In this document: piece by piece, positions 1 to 6,671 of the stretch | Numbering within the stretch: position 1 is the stretch's first letter | Layout: the number at the start of each line of letters is the position of its first letter | NCBI GenBank assembly: GCA_030152225.1 | Contig: JASLHL010000299.1 | Location: 1-8,928, forward strand | DNA length: 8,928 nt | Source: Flavobacterium sp. | GTDB taxonomy: Bacteria > Bacteroidota > Bacteroidia > Flavobacteriales > Flavobacteriaceae | Reading direction: 5' to 3' | Translations under genes and position numbers: made by a program | Notes under the pieces: generated by a model | Told to the model about the DNA's origin: nothing | Seen by the model: the letters and a program-made list of their open reading frames with translations, nothing else | Database searches by the model: none

Positions 1-28
1 ATCCATAGACCCGGGCAGAGCAGAACAG

Positions 29-1069
29 TTAAATTGCACCTCCTTCTTCTGCTTCCTCAAATGTTTTTACTACCTGTTTGCCATATTGGGACTCAAAAGC
101 CGTAGGCGTAATTAAAAGCGTTTCCCCATTGACATAGTTAAAATATTCTGCCCAATCATCATTTGGATCAGGAAATAGGGCCGCATGGTATATCTTGCGC
201 AACCACCCTTGATGATACTGATAAAGACTGCGATGTATTTCATTATACTCCGTATGAAAGTAAAGCAGTTGTTTTCTGAAATTAGTGGTAAATGGGGGAG
301 AGTTGAGGTGACTGTATTGCTCATTTTCAACATAGTTTTTGTTCGTTGGATCATAGGTGAAATAAGCGTATTTACTAGGTAATGAATGAAAAGTACACAG
401 ATCTAAATAACCGTCAAAATTGTAATCTTCGATATACAAGTCGAATTTATCAACGATCTCCGTTTCCCAAAATTGGGATTCAATAGGGATGATTCGCTTG
501 TGTTGCTGTTGATCAATTTCTTCAATTTGACTGATGTAATAGGTATTAGAAGCATAAGATTTTTCGGTTGCCAATACACGGTATTGCTTCTTTGCATAAC
601 TTTTGCCTTTGGGGTTTACCATCGTGAAAGGGAGGGACTCACCAGTGCTTCTATTGGTCCAATATCCTGTAACTTCTCCCTTGTTGTAATCGAATATCCC
701 TTTGAAAGTATTACCTGATTCTTCCGTAAACTCTACGTAGTTGTCTTTTATTTTTCCTTCAATTTTTAGGAGCTCTTCGTATTTTAAATAGTAATAAGAA
801 CCCGAAATACGATCATTTAATACTTGTAAATTTAGGTCAAAAGCAAATCGATTGTCAATTTTTCCTGTAAAGTGATAGGTATAATAGGCATTGACTTCTT
901 TCCATCCTTTTTTTAAGGATTCTCCTTCTTGATCTTGTTTGGCAATAGCTGGATTAGTAGTGAACGCTTGTGTTGTTTGTAGAGACAGATTTGTTGGATG
1001 CGTTTTTTCTACACAAGAAATAGTAAATTGCCAGAAGCACAACAAACTGATAATCATTTTCTTTTTCAT
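29..1069 (-). CDS. Putative lipoprotein with XAC2610-like C-terminal region
   Basis: 346 residues from the ATG at 1069. The frame stays open to a TTG at 1090, but an exact -7 promoter box at 1092-1099 would place the transcript start near 1087, so I prefer the ATG. The N-terminus has lysines then a hydrophobic stretch ending in TISC, a weak lipobox with Cys19, so the product is probably exported and lipid-anchored. Residues about 60-150 form a glycine- and tyrosine-rich beta region (FTGKI, GSYYY, GYW). Residues 215-223 read DYNFDGYLD, followed by an aromatic stretch ending YFTYD. That pattern resembles proteins annotated as XAC2610-related, which carry an FG-GAP-like aspartate loop. The family call is from memory of motif style. 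Biochemical function is unknown. It appears to be a single-gene unit. Confidence 0.8.
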   Translation of the reverse strand: MKKKMIISLLCFWQFTISCVEKTHPTNLSLQTTQAFTTNPAIAKQDQEGESLKKGWKEVNAYYTYHFTGKIDNRFAFDLNLQVLNDRISGSYYYLKYEELLKIEGKIKDNYVEFTEESGNTFKGIFDYNKGEVTGYWTNRSTGESLPFTMVNPKGKSYAKKQYRVLATEKSYASNTYYISQIEEIDQQQHKRIIPIESQFWETEIVDKFDLYIEDYNFDGYLDLCTFHSLPSKYAYFTYDPTNKNYVENEQYSHLNSPPFTTNFRKQLLYFHTEYNEIHRSLYQYHQGWLRKIYHAALFPDPNDDWAEYFNYVNGETLLITPTAFESQYGKQVVKTFEEAEEGGAI

Positions 1070-1091
1070 TTTTTCAATTTTTTTGTACAAA

Positions 1092-1099
1092 CAAAACTA
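1092..1099 (-). promoter_or_regulatory. -7 promoter element of the 29-1069 gene
   Basis: On the minus strand this reads TAGTTTTG, an exact match to the Bacteroidota consensus TAnnTTTG. It lies 23 bp upstream of the ATG at 1069, giving a predicted leader of roughly 18 nt. I see no good -33 TTTG at the expected distance upstream. Confidence 0.55.
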
Positions 1100-1342
1100 A
1101 TCCCTTTTTGAAGGGGGGACTTATCCTTTTTATCCCTCTGTTACAATGTTTCTTCTAAGGGAATACTTAGGTGTATTGTTTGTTGGTAATGAGGTGGTTA
1201 GGTTGTTTTCGCTAGGGTAAATAATAGGAAAAAATAGAATAAGAAGAAGAAGCCCAGTAAAAAAGAAGTAAATAGTTCAAGTTAGAAATCGTTTGGAAAG
1301 AAAATAAGGTGCAAATTTTGTACTTAAGTTGGGAAATGAATG

Positions 1343-1376
1343 ACACAAAAAGATAGTCTAGACTATCTTTTTGTGT
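1343..1376. terminator. 34-bp perfect palindrome, bidirectional terminator-like
   Basis: All 17 base pairs match around the centre at 1359/1360 (core AGATAGTCTAGACTATCT), flanked by AAAAA on the left and TTTTT on the right. In either direction an RNA would form a hairpin followed by a U-run, as in intrinsic terminators. No accepted gene ends at it: the nearest on the left is transcribed away, and the next on the right starts beyond it. It may end an unannotated transcript, insulate the neighbours, or be a protein binding site. Confidence 0.55.
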
Positions 1377-1456
1377 TTGGATAATAAAAAAAAGCGTAAT
1401 CCACTTTGGTTTAAAAAAGTTAAAAATTGATTCTTTGAATGTAGTCTTGTGTTTTG

Positions 1457-1490
1457 TTTGGTTATTTAACATTTGTGTTGGTTATATTTG
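1457..1490 (+). promoter_or_regulatory. Bacteroidota-type promoter upstream of the 1585 ORF
   Basis: TTTG at 1457-1460 is followed after 22 bp by TATATTTG at 1483-1490, an exact TAnnTTTG. The spacing fits the 17-23 bp described for flavobacterial promoters. The transcript would begin near 1496, leaving a leader of about 90 nt before the ATG at 1585. Confidence 0.5.
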
Positions 1491-1584
1491 AAAAATAAGA
1501 TATTTATGAAAGTGAAAAGAATAGGGGACTGGTTTACCTTCACTACACAGGATAGATTCAGAATTAATTTTTAAACAGCATCAC

Positions 1585-1878
1585 ATGAAGAGGTTATTTG
1601 CATCATTGAGTTTGCCTATAGGCATTATTTTTCTTGTTATTCTCGCTTTGTTTTCTAGTAGTAAAGAGCGAAAGATTAATCGCAAGGAAGATGGGAAAAT
1701 TCTGCCGAGAAAAAGGATAAAAAAAGATCCACTTTGGATGAGAAACGCAGGTAAAAAAAAGAATCTTCTGAAGGAGAATACACCTTTTTGTTCCACGGTG
1801 ATAATGCAAGAATTTTTGAAGTGGGATAGTTTGACTAATCCAGAAAATAGAAGTAAAAGGAGGGGAATAGCTAGGTAG
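1585..1878 (+). CDS. Possible small single-pass membrane protein
   Basis: 97 residues, not recognised as any family. A hydrophobic segment spans about residues 5-25 (core PIGIIFLVILALF) after MKR, so it could be an N-in membrane anchor or an uncleaved signal. The rest is strongly basic, with many lysines and arginines (for example PRKRIKKDPLWMR near residues 41-53). The reasons to keep it are a well-placed promoter at 1457-1490 and a plausible start with a membrane segment. Against it are the lack of a ribosome binding site, unusually high K/R content, open shadow frames on the other strand, and its position in a degenerate, gene-poor area. It could be real, a remnant, or a chance frame over a non-coding RNA. 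Confidence 0.35.
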   Translation: MKRLFASLSLPIGIIFLVILALFSSSKERKINRKEDGKILPRKRIKKDPLWMRNAGKKKNLLKENTPFCSTVIMQEFLKWDSLTNPENRSKRRGIAR

Positions 1879-1946
1879 CTTAGTGAGCTAAGGTGTCCCT
1901 AGACAAGTTGATGCTATTCTTGGCAACTAGTAGAATAAAATAAAAA

Positions 1947-2016
1947 GCCTATTCCCCTGTTTCAAGTTAGGATTTGCGTCTCCCAAAACAAATCTTTATT
2001 GAGCAGTGAAATAGGC
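1947..2016 (+). repeat. 70-bp imperfect inverted repeat (hairpin A)
   Basis: The ends GCCTATT (1947-1953) and AATAGGC (2010-2016) pair perfectly. The pairing continues inward through CTG (1957-1959) with CAG (2004-2006) and to about 19 positions per arm, with three or four mismatches and two G-U pairs. The arms contain TGTTTCAA on the left and TTGAGCA on the right. Similar words occur in hairpin B (2261-2298). There is no T-run after it, so it is not a typical terminator. Confidence 0.45.
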
Positions 2017-2260
2017 ATAAGAAACTGTACGTTTGCGAAATTTATTGCGCAATGACGTATAAAAAGAGGTGATTTATATTTCTACTGACTCAAAAGGATC
2101 TCAACGTTACATCTCGTTTTAGCTTTAAAAAAGAGCAAGTTGAGGTCGATTTCGTATACATTTTTGGCCATTTAGTTGATGTCAGTGTGTTGTGTGATAG
2201 TTTTTAAAGGTTAAACAATTATTTATACATAGTGGTTGGGTTCGAAGTTTTAGTTGTTTG

Positions 2261-2298
2261 TTATCCCTGCTCAAAACGAATATTTTGAACAGGAATAA
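2261..2298 (-). repeat. 38-bp hairpin with arms related to hairpin A (hairpin B)
   Basis: Sixteen positions per arm around the loop CGAATA (2277-2282). Fourteen are Watson-Crick pairs, with A-C mismatches at 2270/2289 and 2265/2294. On the minus strand both mismatches become G-U pairs, so an RNA from that strand would have an unbroken stem. The arms (CCTGCTCAAAA and TTTTGAACAGG) resemble the arms of hairpin A in swapped order, which suggests a small palindromic repeat family or a shared ancestor. Confidence 0.4.
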
Positions 2299-2543
2299 GT
2301 AAAACAAATCTGAGCGATATACCACACGTATTCCAATACGTTGCCCAGGGTGAATGGAAATGTGATATATGAGATAACTAGCAGGCGTCCATATAGTGAG
2401 CCTTCCTTAAGGATATAGTATAGTTAGTCGGTAAAATAATACGTGCAAGTACTATTAATGTTGAATATATAAGCAACAAACTTTACGCGCTTAGTTGTAT
2501 TCTAATGACCAAAAGGGAGACAAAGGTCAAGATATGTTGTAAA

Positions 2544-2604
2544 CGCAATACCAAATATTGCGATTGGCTTTTAAAGGATAGTTCAGTTTGTCTGCTGAAC
2601 TATC
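2544..2604. other. Two tandem hairpins
   Basis: CGCAATA (2544-2550) pairs with TATTGCG (2556-2562) around CCAAA. Fourteen bases later GATAGTTCAG (2577-2586) pairs perfectly with CTGAACTATC (2595-2604) around an 8-nt loop. Neither is followed by a T-run. They may be part of a structured RNA or operator-like sites; no function is assigned. Confidence 0.35.
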
Positions 2605-2685
2605 ACAAAATGTACCTCAATGTGAATAAACTGTTTATTGACGGTTTTCTTTGGATTAAAACAAGAAAGGTTTTATTTTTAGCAT

Positions 2686-2959
2686 GTGAACTCTATCAAA
2701 CAAAACAAAATTTCAAGTTTTTACGGCCATTGTTTTAGTTACCGCTATTTCAGTTTTTTATTGAGGGCAGTAAGGAAGGTGAATCCCTTACAGCAACGGT
2801 AAAAAAGAAAGCTCTATTTCTTTTTTACCTGACAAACACAAATCAAACAAATCAAAGGAGCTAAATCCGTTGCTTTGGCTAACACAGCGTTTGATCAAAG
2901 TGTACAAGATCAACACAATCGCTTCGTCTATTTTGTCTGAGGATCGTAACTATATATAA
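2686..2959 (+). pseudogene. Possible decayed gene for an exported protein
   Basis: A GTG at 2686 opens a peptide NSIKQNKISSF. One base out of frame, starting at 2723, the sequence continues as the hydrophobic TAIVLVTAISVFY. Dropping one T from the T-run at 2718-2722 would join the two into a typical signal peptide or membrane anchor. Stops follow. Then a 58-codon open stretch without a good start (2783-2959) and an overlapping stretch in another frame (GAKSVALANTAF near 2856) show protein-like composition. A terminator-like hairpin at 3049-3078 lies where the end of such a gene would be expected. No family is recognised, and the junctions are inferred by eye. Confidence 0.3.
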
Positions 2960-3048
2960 AAGACTTGGATAGAACCGAAGGAGATTATATGCCTCTAGTA
3001 AGAGAGGGGAATCTTGTGTTTGATAGATCAAAGATAAAAAAAAGATTT

Positions 3049-3078
3049 AAAAGTGCGTGCTATCGAACGCATTTTTTT
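3049..3078 (+). terminator. Intrinsic terminator ahead of the helix-turn-helix gene
   Basis: AAAAGTGCGT (3049-3058) pairs with ACGCATTTTT (3067-3076) around GCTATCGA, with one G-U pair, and is followed by more T. This is a standard A/T-flanked terminator. It probably ended the decayed gene to its left. It is only 21 bp before the ATG at 3100, and I see no promoter between them, so it could also act as an attenuator for that gene. Confidence 0.55.
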
Positions 3079-3099
3079 GAAAATTAACTCAATTGCTAT

Positions 3100-3366
3100 A
3101 TGGAAGATATTAGTGTTAAAATATGTGCTTTTATTTATGAAGAGTGGATGCTAAAAGAAAAATCTCAACGCTCTTTTGCAAAAAAATTTTTGATCGATGA
3201 AAGCGTAGCTAGAAAAATGAAAAAAGTGGCTTTGAGTCGGGGAACAATTTCCTATGATATTCCCTTATCTACGATTCAACATATTTGTACAGCTAAATCC
3301 ATTAGCTTTGTTGCTTTTTTTCGCTTAATTGAGTCCTATCAAAGTAAAGGAGGAAGTAAGGGGTAA
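3100..3366 (+). CDS. Small helix-turn-helix (XRE-like) DNA-binding protein
   Basis: 88 residues. A helix-turn-helix unit lies at about residues 22-42, starting SQRSFAKKF and continuing through DESVARKMKK. It is followed by IPLSTIQHIC and a helix ending in AFFRLIE (about 54-78), which matches the scaffold of short Bacteroidota XRE-type proteins (IPLSTL..IC.A..IS..EFF). There is no sensor or dimerisation domain beyond this, so it is a bare DNA-binding module. The ATG at 3100 is preceded by AT-rich sequence without a ribosome binding site, which is normal here. It is convergent with the lipoprotein gene to its right and shares a terminator with it. Targets are unknown; no promoter is visible between it and the hairpin at 3049-3078. 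Confidence 0.75.
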   Translation: MEDISVKICAFIYEEWMLKEKSQRSFAKKFLIDESVARKMKKVALSRGTISYDIPLSTIQHICTAKSISFVAFFRLIESYQSKGGSKG

Positions 3367-3421
3367 ATGGACAGGAAAATCACCTGTGTATATTCGCTTA
3401 AGAAGATGATCCTAACGCATA

Positions 3422-3452
3422 AAAAAAGCCTTCAGATTCTGAAGGCTTTTTT
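3422..3452. terminator. Bidirectional terminator between convergent genes
   Basis: A near-perfect palindrome with 15 base pairs around the central T at 3437 (GCCTTCAGA and TCTGAAGGC with A6/T6 flanks). It ends 3 bp before the stop codon of the minus-strand lipoprotein gene and lies 55 bp after the helix-turn-helix gene, so it serves both. Confidence 0.9.
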
Positions 3453-3455
3453 ATT

Positions 3456-3905
3456 TTATTTTCTCAAGTAAGTTACCGTAACAGGAAGGTTTGCACCTCT
3501 CATGTCAATGTCATATTCAACAGTTAACACTTTTTCTGTTACCTCTTTGATTTCTCTTTTTGTATGTCTAGCATCTTCGCTTGTCCAAGTAATTACTTTG
3601 TTGCTGATTGTTCCTTGAACAGTTGGTTGCACTCCACTTTGTTTCTTTGTTTCCGTTAGTGTTGCTTTGTCTTTGGTCAATACCATAACATCTTCGATCA
3701 CTGCATCTGGTCCAGGAAAATCTTTAAATTTGTGTTTCATCAAAGTCCCTCCGTTAGGCCCAGGAATAGTATACGATAATTCGTCTGTTACCCATTCTCC
3801 TACATAATCACCTTCGTTGCGTTTTACGGTATTGTCATCACTTGAACAACTACCAAATGCAAATGGCAAGGCTAAAAAAGCACAAATAGCTACTAATTTT
3901 TTCAT
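3456..3905 (-). CDS. Lipocalin-like lipoprotein
   Basis: 149 residues. The first 19 form a signal peptide (MKK, then a hydrophobic stretch to FGS) ending at Cys20. The following SSDDN fits the acidic export signal that sends Bacteroidota lipoproteins to the cell surface. The mature part starts with GEWVTDELSY, like the GxW entry strand of lipocalin-like domains (DUF4923 and similar), and alternates beta strands to the C-terminus (LTVEYDIDM, VTVTYLRK). Ligand and function are unknown. It begins 32 bp after the stop of the phosphatase gene with no visible promoter between, so the two are probably co-transcribed. Its transcript ends at the terminator 3422-3452. Confidence 0.8.
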   Translation of the reverse strand: MKKLVAICAFLALPFAFGSCSSDDNTVKRNEGDYVGEWVTDELSYTIPGPNGGTLMKHKFKDFPGPDAVIEDVMVLTKDKATLTETKKQSGVQPTVQGTISNKVITWTSEDARHTKREIKEVTEKVLTVEYDIDMRGANLPVTVTYLRK

Positions 3906-3937
3906 TTTGTCGCGTTATTAATTTATTTTTTGTTGGA

Positions 3938-4750
3938 TTAAAAGCCCTTTACACTTTTGTTGTATAGGTCGTCTTTTTCTTCAGTTGTCAGATTGCGTTT
4001 GTACTGCAATAGGGCAGATTCCCAATCGCCATAGCCAGTATTAGGTAAAATAATGAATCGCTTACCAAATAACGCTTGGTTATTTTTTACATTTTGCAAG
4101 CGTTCTTCCTGTGTTTTCTTGTCAAAAGCTGTTGAGAAATCGGACAAGTTATCACCTAAAAGCATGACAATTTCATGGGTTTCGCTTAATTTTTGACGTC
4201 TTGTTTCTTTGCTTGATTCTGTCGTGCGAACAATAACATGTTGTTCATCAGCAAAAGGGTAGTTGTACTTTTTCAAGTTTTTCATGGTACCCGCTTTGTC
4301 ATTTTGTGTACGATTGGTAATATAGTACACTTCAATTCCCTTTGAAGCTGCGTAGTTGAAAAATTCTAAACTGCCTAATAGGGGTAGAGCTTCTCCTTTT
4401 GATGTCCATTCATTCCACGTTTCTTCACTAAATATTTTTCCTTGACGCGCCATTTCAACCGCATAAGGAGAATTATCTAAAAAGGTTTCGTCTATATCTG
4501 TAACAATAGCAAGTGGTTTGTCAAAAGACTGCGTTAAGAGTTCATCTACGCGCAAAGTGGCAATATTAAAAGCTTGTGCAGCTAAAGCTTGATATTCAGC
4601 TGCATTTTGTTGAAAAACGGCAGCGTATAATTTGCCATTTACTTCAATTTGATGTAAAGGGTTGTTTGTTGAAGTAACTTGACTTGAAGGGATTGTTTTA
4701 CACGCAGATAAAACAACTAGTCCTGCAAGAAGAAAAGTTCTTTTTAACAT
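3938..4750 (-). CDS. e(P4)-family acid phosphatase / 5'-nucleotidase lipoprotein
   Basis: 270 residues, full length for the class C (HAD superfamily) acid phosphatases. The signal peptide ends in the lipobox LSAC with Cys17. Motif I is DIDET at 85-89 (nucleophile Asp85, acid/base Asp87). ITNR at 144-147 is motif II, and LLGDNLSDF at 197-205 holds the metal-binding aspartates. PNTGYGDWE near 236-244 is also typical. The Haemophilus e(P4) homologue is an outer-membrane lipoprotein that dephosphorylates nucleotides such as NMN so that the nucleoside can be imported. A similar salvage role here is inferred from the family. All catalytic motifs are intact, so activity is expected. It is the first gene of a two-gene unit with the lipocalin-like lipoprotein; a -7 box lies 28 bp upstream. 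Confidence 0.92.
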   Translation of the reverse strand: MLKRTFLLAGLVVLSACKTIPSSQVTSTNNPLHQIEVNGKLYAAVFQQNAAEYQALAAQAFNIATLRVDELLTQSFDKPLAIVTDIDETFLDNSPYAVEMARQGKIFSEETWNEWTSKGEALPLLGSLEFFNYAASKGIEVYYITNRTQNDKAGTMKNLKKYNYPFADEQHVIVRTTESSKETRRQKLSETHEIVMLLGDNLSDFSTAFDKKTQEERLQNVKNNQALFGKRFIILPNTGYGDWESALLQYKRNLTTEEKDDLYNKSVKGF

Positions 4751-4777
4751 ATTTTAATTTTACTGTTTATTAAGCTA

Positions 4778-4785
4778 CAAAAATA
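4778..4785 (-). promoter_or_regulatory. -7 promoter element of the phosphatase gene
   Basis: The minus strand reads TATTTTTG, an exact TAnnTTTG. It lies 28 bp from the ATG at 4750, and the cysK terminator sits just upstream, so the phosphatase unit is probably transcribed separately from the cys operon. No clear -33 element is seen. Confidence 0.45.
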
Positions 4786-4836
4786 CAACATAAAATTAGA
4801 ATAGCCACTTTTCTCCAAGAGAAGCTTAAATACAAA

Positions 4837-4869
4837 AAAAACCTTTCAAAATGAAGTTGAAAGGTTTTT
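4837..4869 (-). terminator. Terminator of the hxlR-cysE-cysK operon
   Basis: Thirteen perfect base pairs (AAAAACCTTTCAA at 4837-4849 with TTGAAAGGTTTTT at 4857-4869) around a 7-nt loop. The A-run at 4834-4841 becomes a U-run in minus-strand RNA. It begins 15 bp after the cysK stop. Confidence 0.9.
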
Positions 4870-4884
4870 GTATGAACACTGTGA

Positions 4885-5823
4885 TTATTCTTTGTATTCT
4901 GCTGCTTTTTCGTCAAATAGATCATCAACAGACCAATAGCGTTCTCCTGTATCGTAATTAAAGGTTAGAATTGTTGCTCCTGCTTCAATTTCAGGAAGTT
5001 TTTGCGCAATAGCAGCAAGTGAGGTTCCCGTTGAGATTCCCGCTAAAATTCCCTCTTCTCTTGCAATGCGATTGGTGTAGTCAAAGGCTTCGTCTTTATC
5101 GATGGTAATAATACCGTCAAAAATAGCTGTATTAACTACTTTAGGAATGAAACCTGCTCCAATTCCCTGTAATGGGTGAGGTCCTGGTTGTCCACCGCTT
5201 AAAACCGGAGAATTCTTAGGTTCAACAGCATATACTTTTAGGTTGGGAAATTTTTCTTTCAACACTTCTGCTACACCTGTAATATGTCCTCCTGTTCCAA
5301 CACCCGTAATTAGATAATCAATTCCTTCTGGGAAGTCATTGATGATTTCCAACGCTGTAGTTTTACGGTGAATCTCAGGGTTAGAGAAATTGTTGAATTG
5401 TTGAGGTACCCATGCATTGTCCATTTGCTCGGCCAATTCAGTAGCTTTAGCAACAGAACCCGCTGTACCTAATTCTCTTGGTGTAAGAACGAATTTAGCA
5501 CCAAATGCTGCCATCAATTTTCTTCTTTCAATACTCATGGACTCTGGCATAACCAAAATTAATTGATATCCTTTAACAGCACAAACCATTGCCAAACCAA
5601 CTCCTGTATTTCCAGAAGTAGGTTCAATAATCGTCGTGTTTTTATTGATTATACCTTGGGATTCTGCATCTTCAATCATCGCTAAAGCAATGCGATCTTT
5701 TAAACTTCCTCCTGGATTTTGCTTTTCTAATTTGATCCATACATTGTGTGTTGCAGGGAAGAGTTTATTAATTTTTACGTGGGGTGTACGCCCAATTGTT
5801 TCTAAAATTGTCGTTGCTTTCAT
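4885..5823 (-). CDS. cysK: Cysteine synthase A (O-acetylserine sulfhydrylase)
   Basis: 312 residues, normal length for this PLP enzyme, which makes cysteine from O-acetylserine and sulfide. The PLP lysine is Lys42 in [10 protein letters not shown]. The substrate-binding loop PTSGNTG is at 68-74, the phosphate-binding loop GVGTGG at 174-179, and GISTGTS at 262-268 holds the serine (Ser264) that contacts the pyridine nitrogen. PQQFNN at 140-145 and the C-terminal DTGERYWS favour cysK over cysM. The loop has Thr at 265 where many CysK proteins have Ser, a mild change. It is the last gene of the operon, 20 bp after cysE, and is followed by a strong terminator. The CysE encoded next to it ends in Ile, so the two can be expected to form the cysteine synthase complex. 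Confidence 0.93.
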   Translation of the reverse strand: MKATTILETIGRTPHVKINKLFPATHNVWIKLEKQNPGGSLKDRIALAMIEDAESQGIINKNTTIIEPTSGNTGVGLAMVCAVKGYQLILVMPESMSIERRKLMAAFGAKFVLTPRELGTAGSVAKATELAEQMDNAWVPQQFNNFSNPEIHRKTTALEIINDFPEGIDYLITGVGTGGHITGVAEVLKEKFPNLKVYAVEPKNSPVLSGGQPGPHPLQGIGAGFIPKVVNTAIFDGIITIDKDEAFDYTNRIAREEGILAGISTGTSLAAIAQKLPEIEAGATILTFNYDTGERYWSVDDLFDEKAAEYKE

Positions 5824-5843
5824 AATAGTATTTTTTTGTGCTG

Positions 5844-6665
5844 TTATATAATAAAATTGATAGGTTCGGGGTATTTATCTGTGTATTTTGAATAAACTTT
5901 ACTCTTGCTATAGATAATAGAATGAGGAGCTACGCTTTTGGTTAACCAAACGTTCCCCCCAATAACTGAGTCGTGACCAATTATCGTATCACCGCCTAAA
6001 ACGGTTGCTCCCGAATAGATCACCACATGGTCTTCAATATAGGGATGACGACGAGTATTTGCTTTGTCTTTTGAAACAGAAATCGCACCCAACGTAACCC
6101 CTTGATAAATTTTAACATGGGAGCCGATTACACAGGTCTCTCCAATTACAATACCTGTACCGTGGTCAATACAAAAATGAGAACCTATGCTCGCAGCTGG
6201 GTGAATGTCAATGCCGGTTTTGTTGTGGGCATATTCAGTCCAAATACGCGGTAAAAGTCGTACTTGTTGGATTTGCAATTGATGTGCAAAGCGATAAATT
6301 GCGATCGCATAGAATCCCGGATAGGCAATGTGAACTTCTTGTAAACAAGTAGCAGCAGGGTCATTCTCTAAAATAGCTGTCGCATCTGTGTTCAACAAGG
6401 TGTAAATTGAGGGTAATGCCTCAAAGAAATCACGGGCAATTTGATGTGATCGATCCTCGTTATTGTTAATGCTAAATAGGATGGAAACCAATTCATTCTT
6501 TAACGTATTTAATCGAATATTAATGGCTTGTTCGGAGTGATAGCGCTTATCTTCTAATTGAAATAAGAAGTGAAAAAGGGTATCCGTAAAGTTCTCCATT
6601 CTCTTTTTATCTAAAAAAGCGGTTGTACTTTCGTTTTTTTGTACTAATTCTTGAATAAAATCCAT
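5844..6665 (-). CDS. cysE: Serine O-acetyltransferase (EpsC type)
   Basis: 273 residues. It acetylates serine with acetyl-CoA, the first step of cysteine synthesis. An N-terminal helical region (about 1-140) contains NDPAA at 101-105, whose aspartate is part of the active site. A left-handed beta helix of hexapeptide repeats follows (about 150-250: [44 protein letters not shown]). The catalytic pair is Asp167-His168 in [15 protein letters not shown] (205-212) corresponds to the acetyl-CoA-binding region. The C-terminus is NFII; a terminal Ile is what inserts into the CysK active site in the known complex. It starts 6 bp after the regulator gene and is followed after 20 bp by cysK, so the three are one operon. 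The length and N-terminal form fit the EpsC-type family rather than enterobacterial CysE. Confidence 0.92.
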   Translation of the reverse strand: MDFIQELVQKNESTTAFLDKKRMENFTDTLFHFLFQLEDKRYHSEQAINIRLNTLKNELVSILFSINNNEDRSHQIARDFFEALPSIYTLLNTDATAILENDPAATCLQEVHIAYPGFYAIAIYRFAHQLQIQQVRLLPRIWTEYAHNKTGIDIHPAASIGSHFCIDHGTGIVIGETCVIGSHVKIYQGVTLGAISVSKDKANTRRHPYIEDHVVIYSGATVLGGDTIIGHDSVIGGNVWLTKSVAPHSIIYSKSKVYSKYTDKYPEPINFII

Positions 6666-6671
6666 ATAGCC

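Larger units (their letters stand above)
1100..1584. other. Gene-poor intergenic stretch
   Basis: No convincing coding region on either strand. The minus-strand frame 1212-1472 runs straight through the 34-bp palindrome and has low-complexity F/S/Y/L composition, so I do not accept it. The stretch holds the palindrome (1343-1376) and a plus-strand promoter (1457-1490). The part from 1200 to 1340 is purine-rich on the plus strand (repeated GAA/AAG) with no other structure that I can see. Confidence 0.6.
1879..3048. other. Gene-poor region with hairpins and decayed coding sequence
   Basis: About 1.2 kb without an accepted intact gene. It holds a nested small hairpin at the end of the 1585 ORF (CTAGG 1871-1875 with CCTAG 1898-1902, CTTAG 1879-1883 with CTAAG 1888-1892), two larger hairpins with related arms (1947-2016 and 2261-2298), a 16-bp interrupted palindrome ACGTATTCCAATACGT (2326-2341), a pair of tandem hairpins (2544-2604) and a broken reading frame (about 2686-2959). 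A frame at 2505-2738 runs through the tandem hairpins, has no family resemblance, and is not called. Short open frames near 2080-2205 may be further remnants, but I could not link them to any protein. Confidence 0.5.

Noticed and set aside
1070..1090. TTG start at 1090 for the left-end lipoprotein, adding seven residues
   Set aside because: The -7 promoter box at 1092-1099 would put the transcript start downstream of this TTG, and the ATG at 1069 gives a normal signal peptide.
1212..1472. 86-codon minus-strand open frame
   Set aside because: It crosses the 34-bp perfect palindrome and is a low-complexity F/S/Y/L sequence typical of AT-rich non-coding DNA.
1581..1809. Minus-strand frames opposite the 1585 ORF
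   Set aside because: Phenylalanine-rich shadows of a lysine-rich plus-strand frame, with no promoter or start context.
1879..2680. Insertion sequence remnant
   Set aside because: Hairpins and short open frames are present, but I found no transposase motif, no convincing terminal inverted repeats and no target duplication.
2505..2738. 77-codon plus-strand open frame
   Set aside because: It runs through two hairpins, has odd composition (many C, K, Y), no recognisable motif and no promoter.
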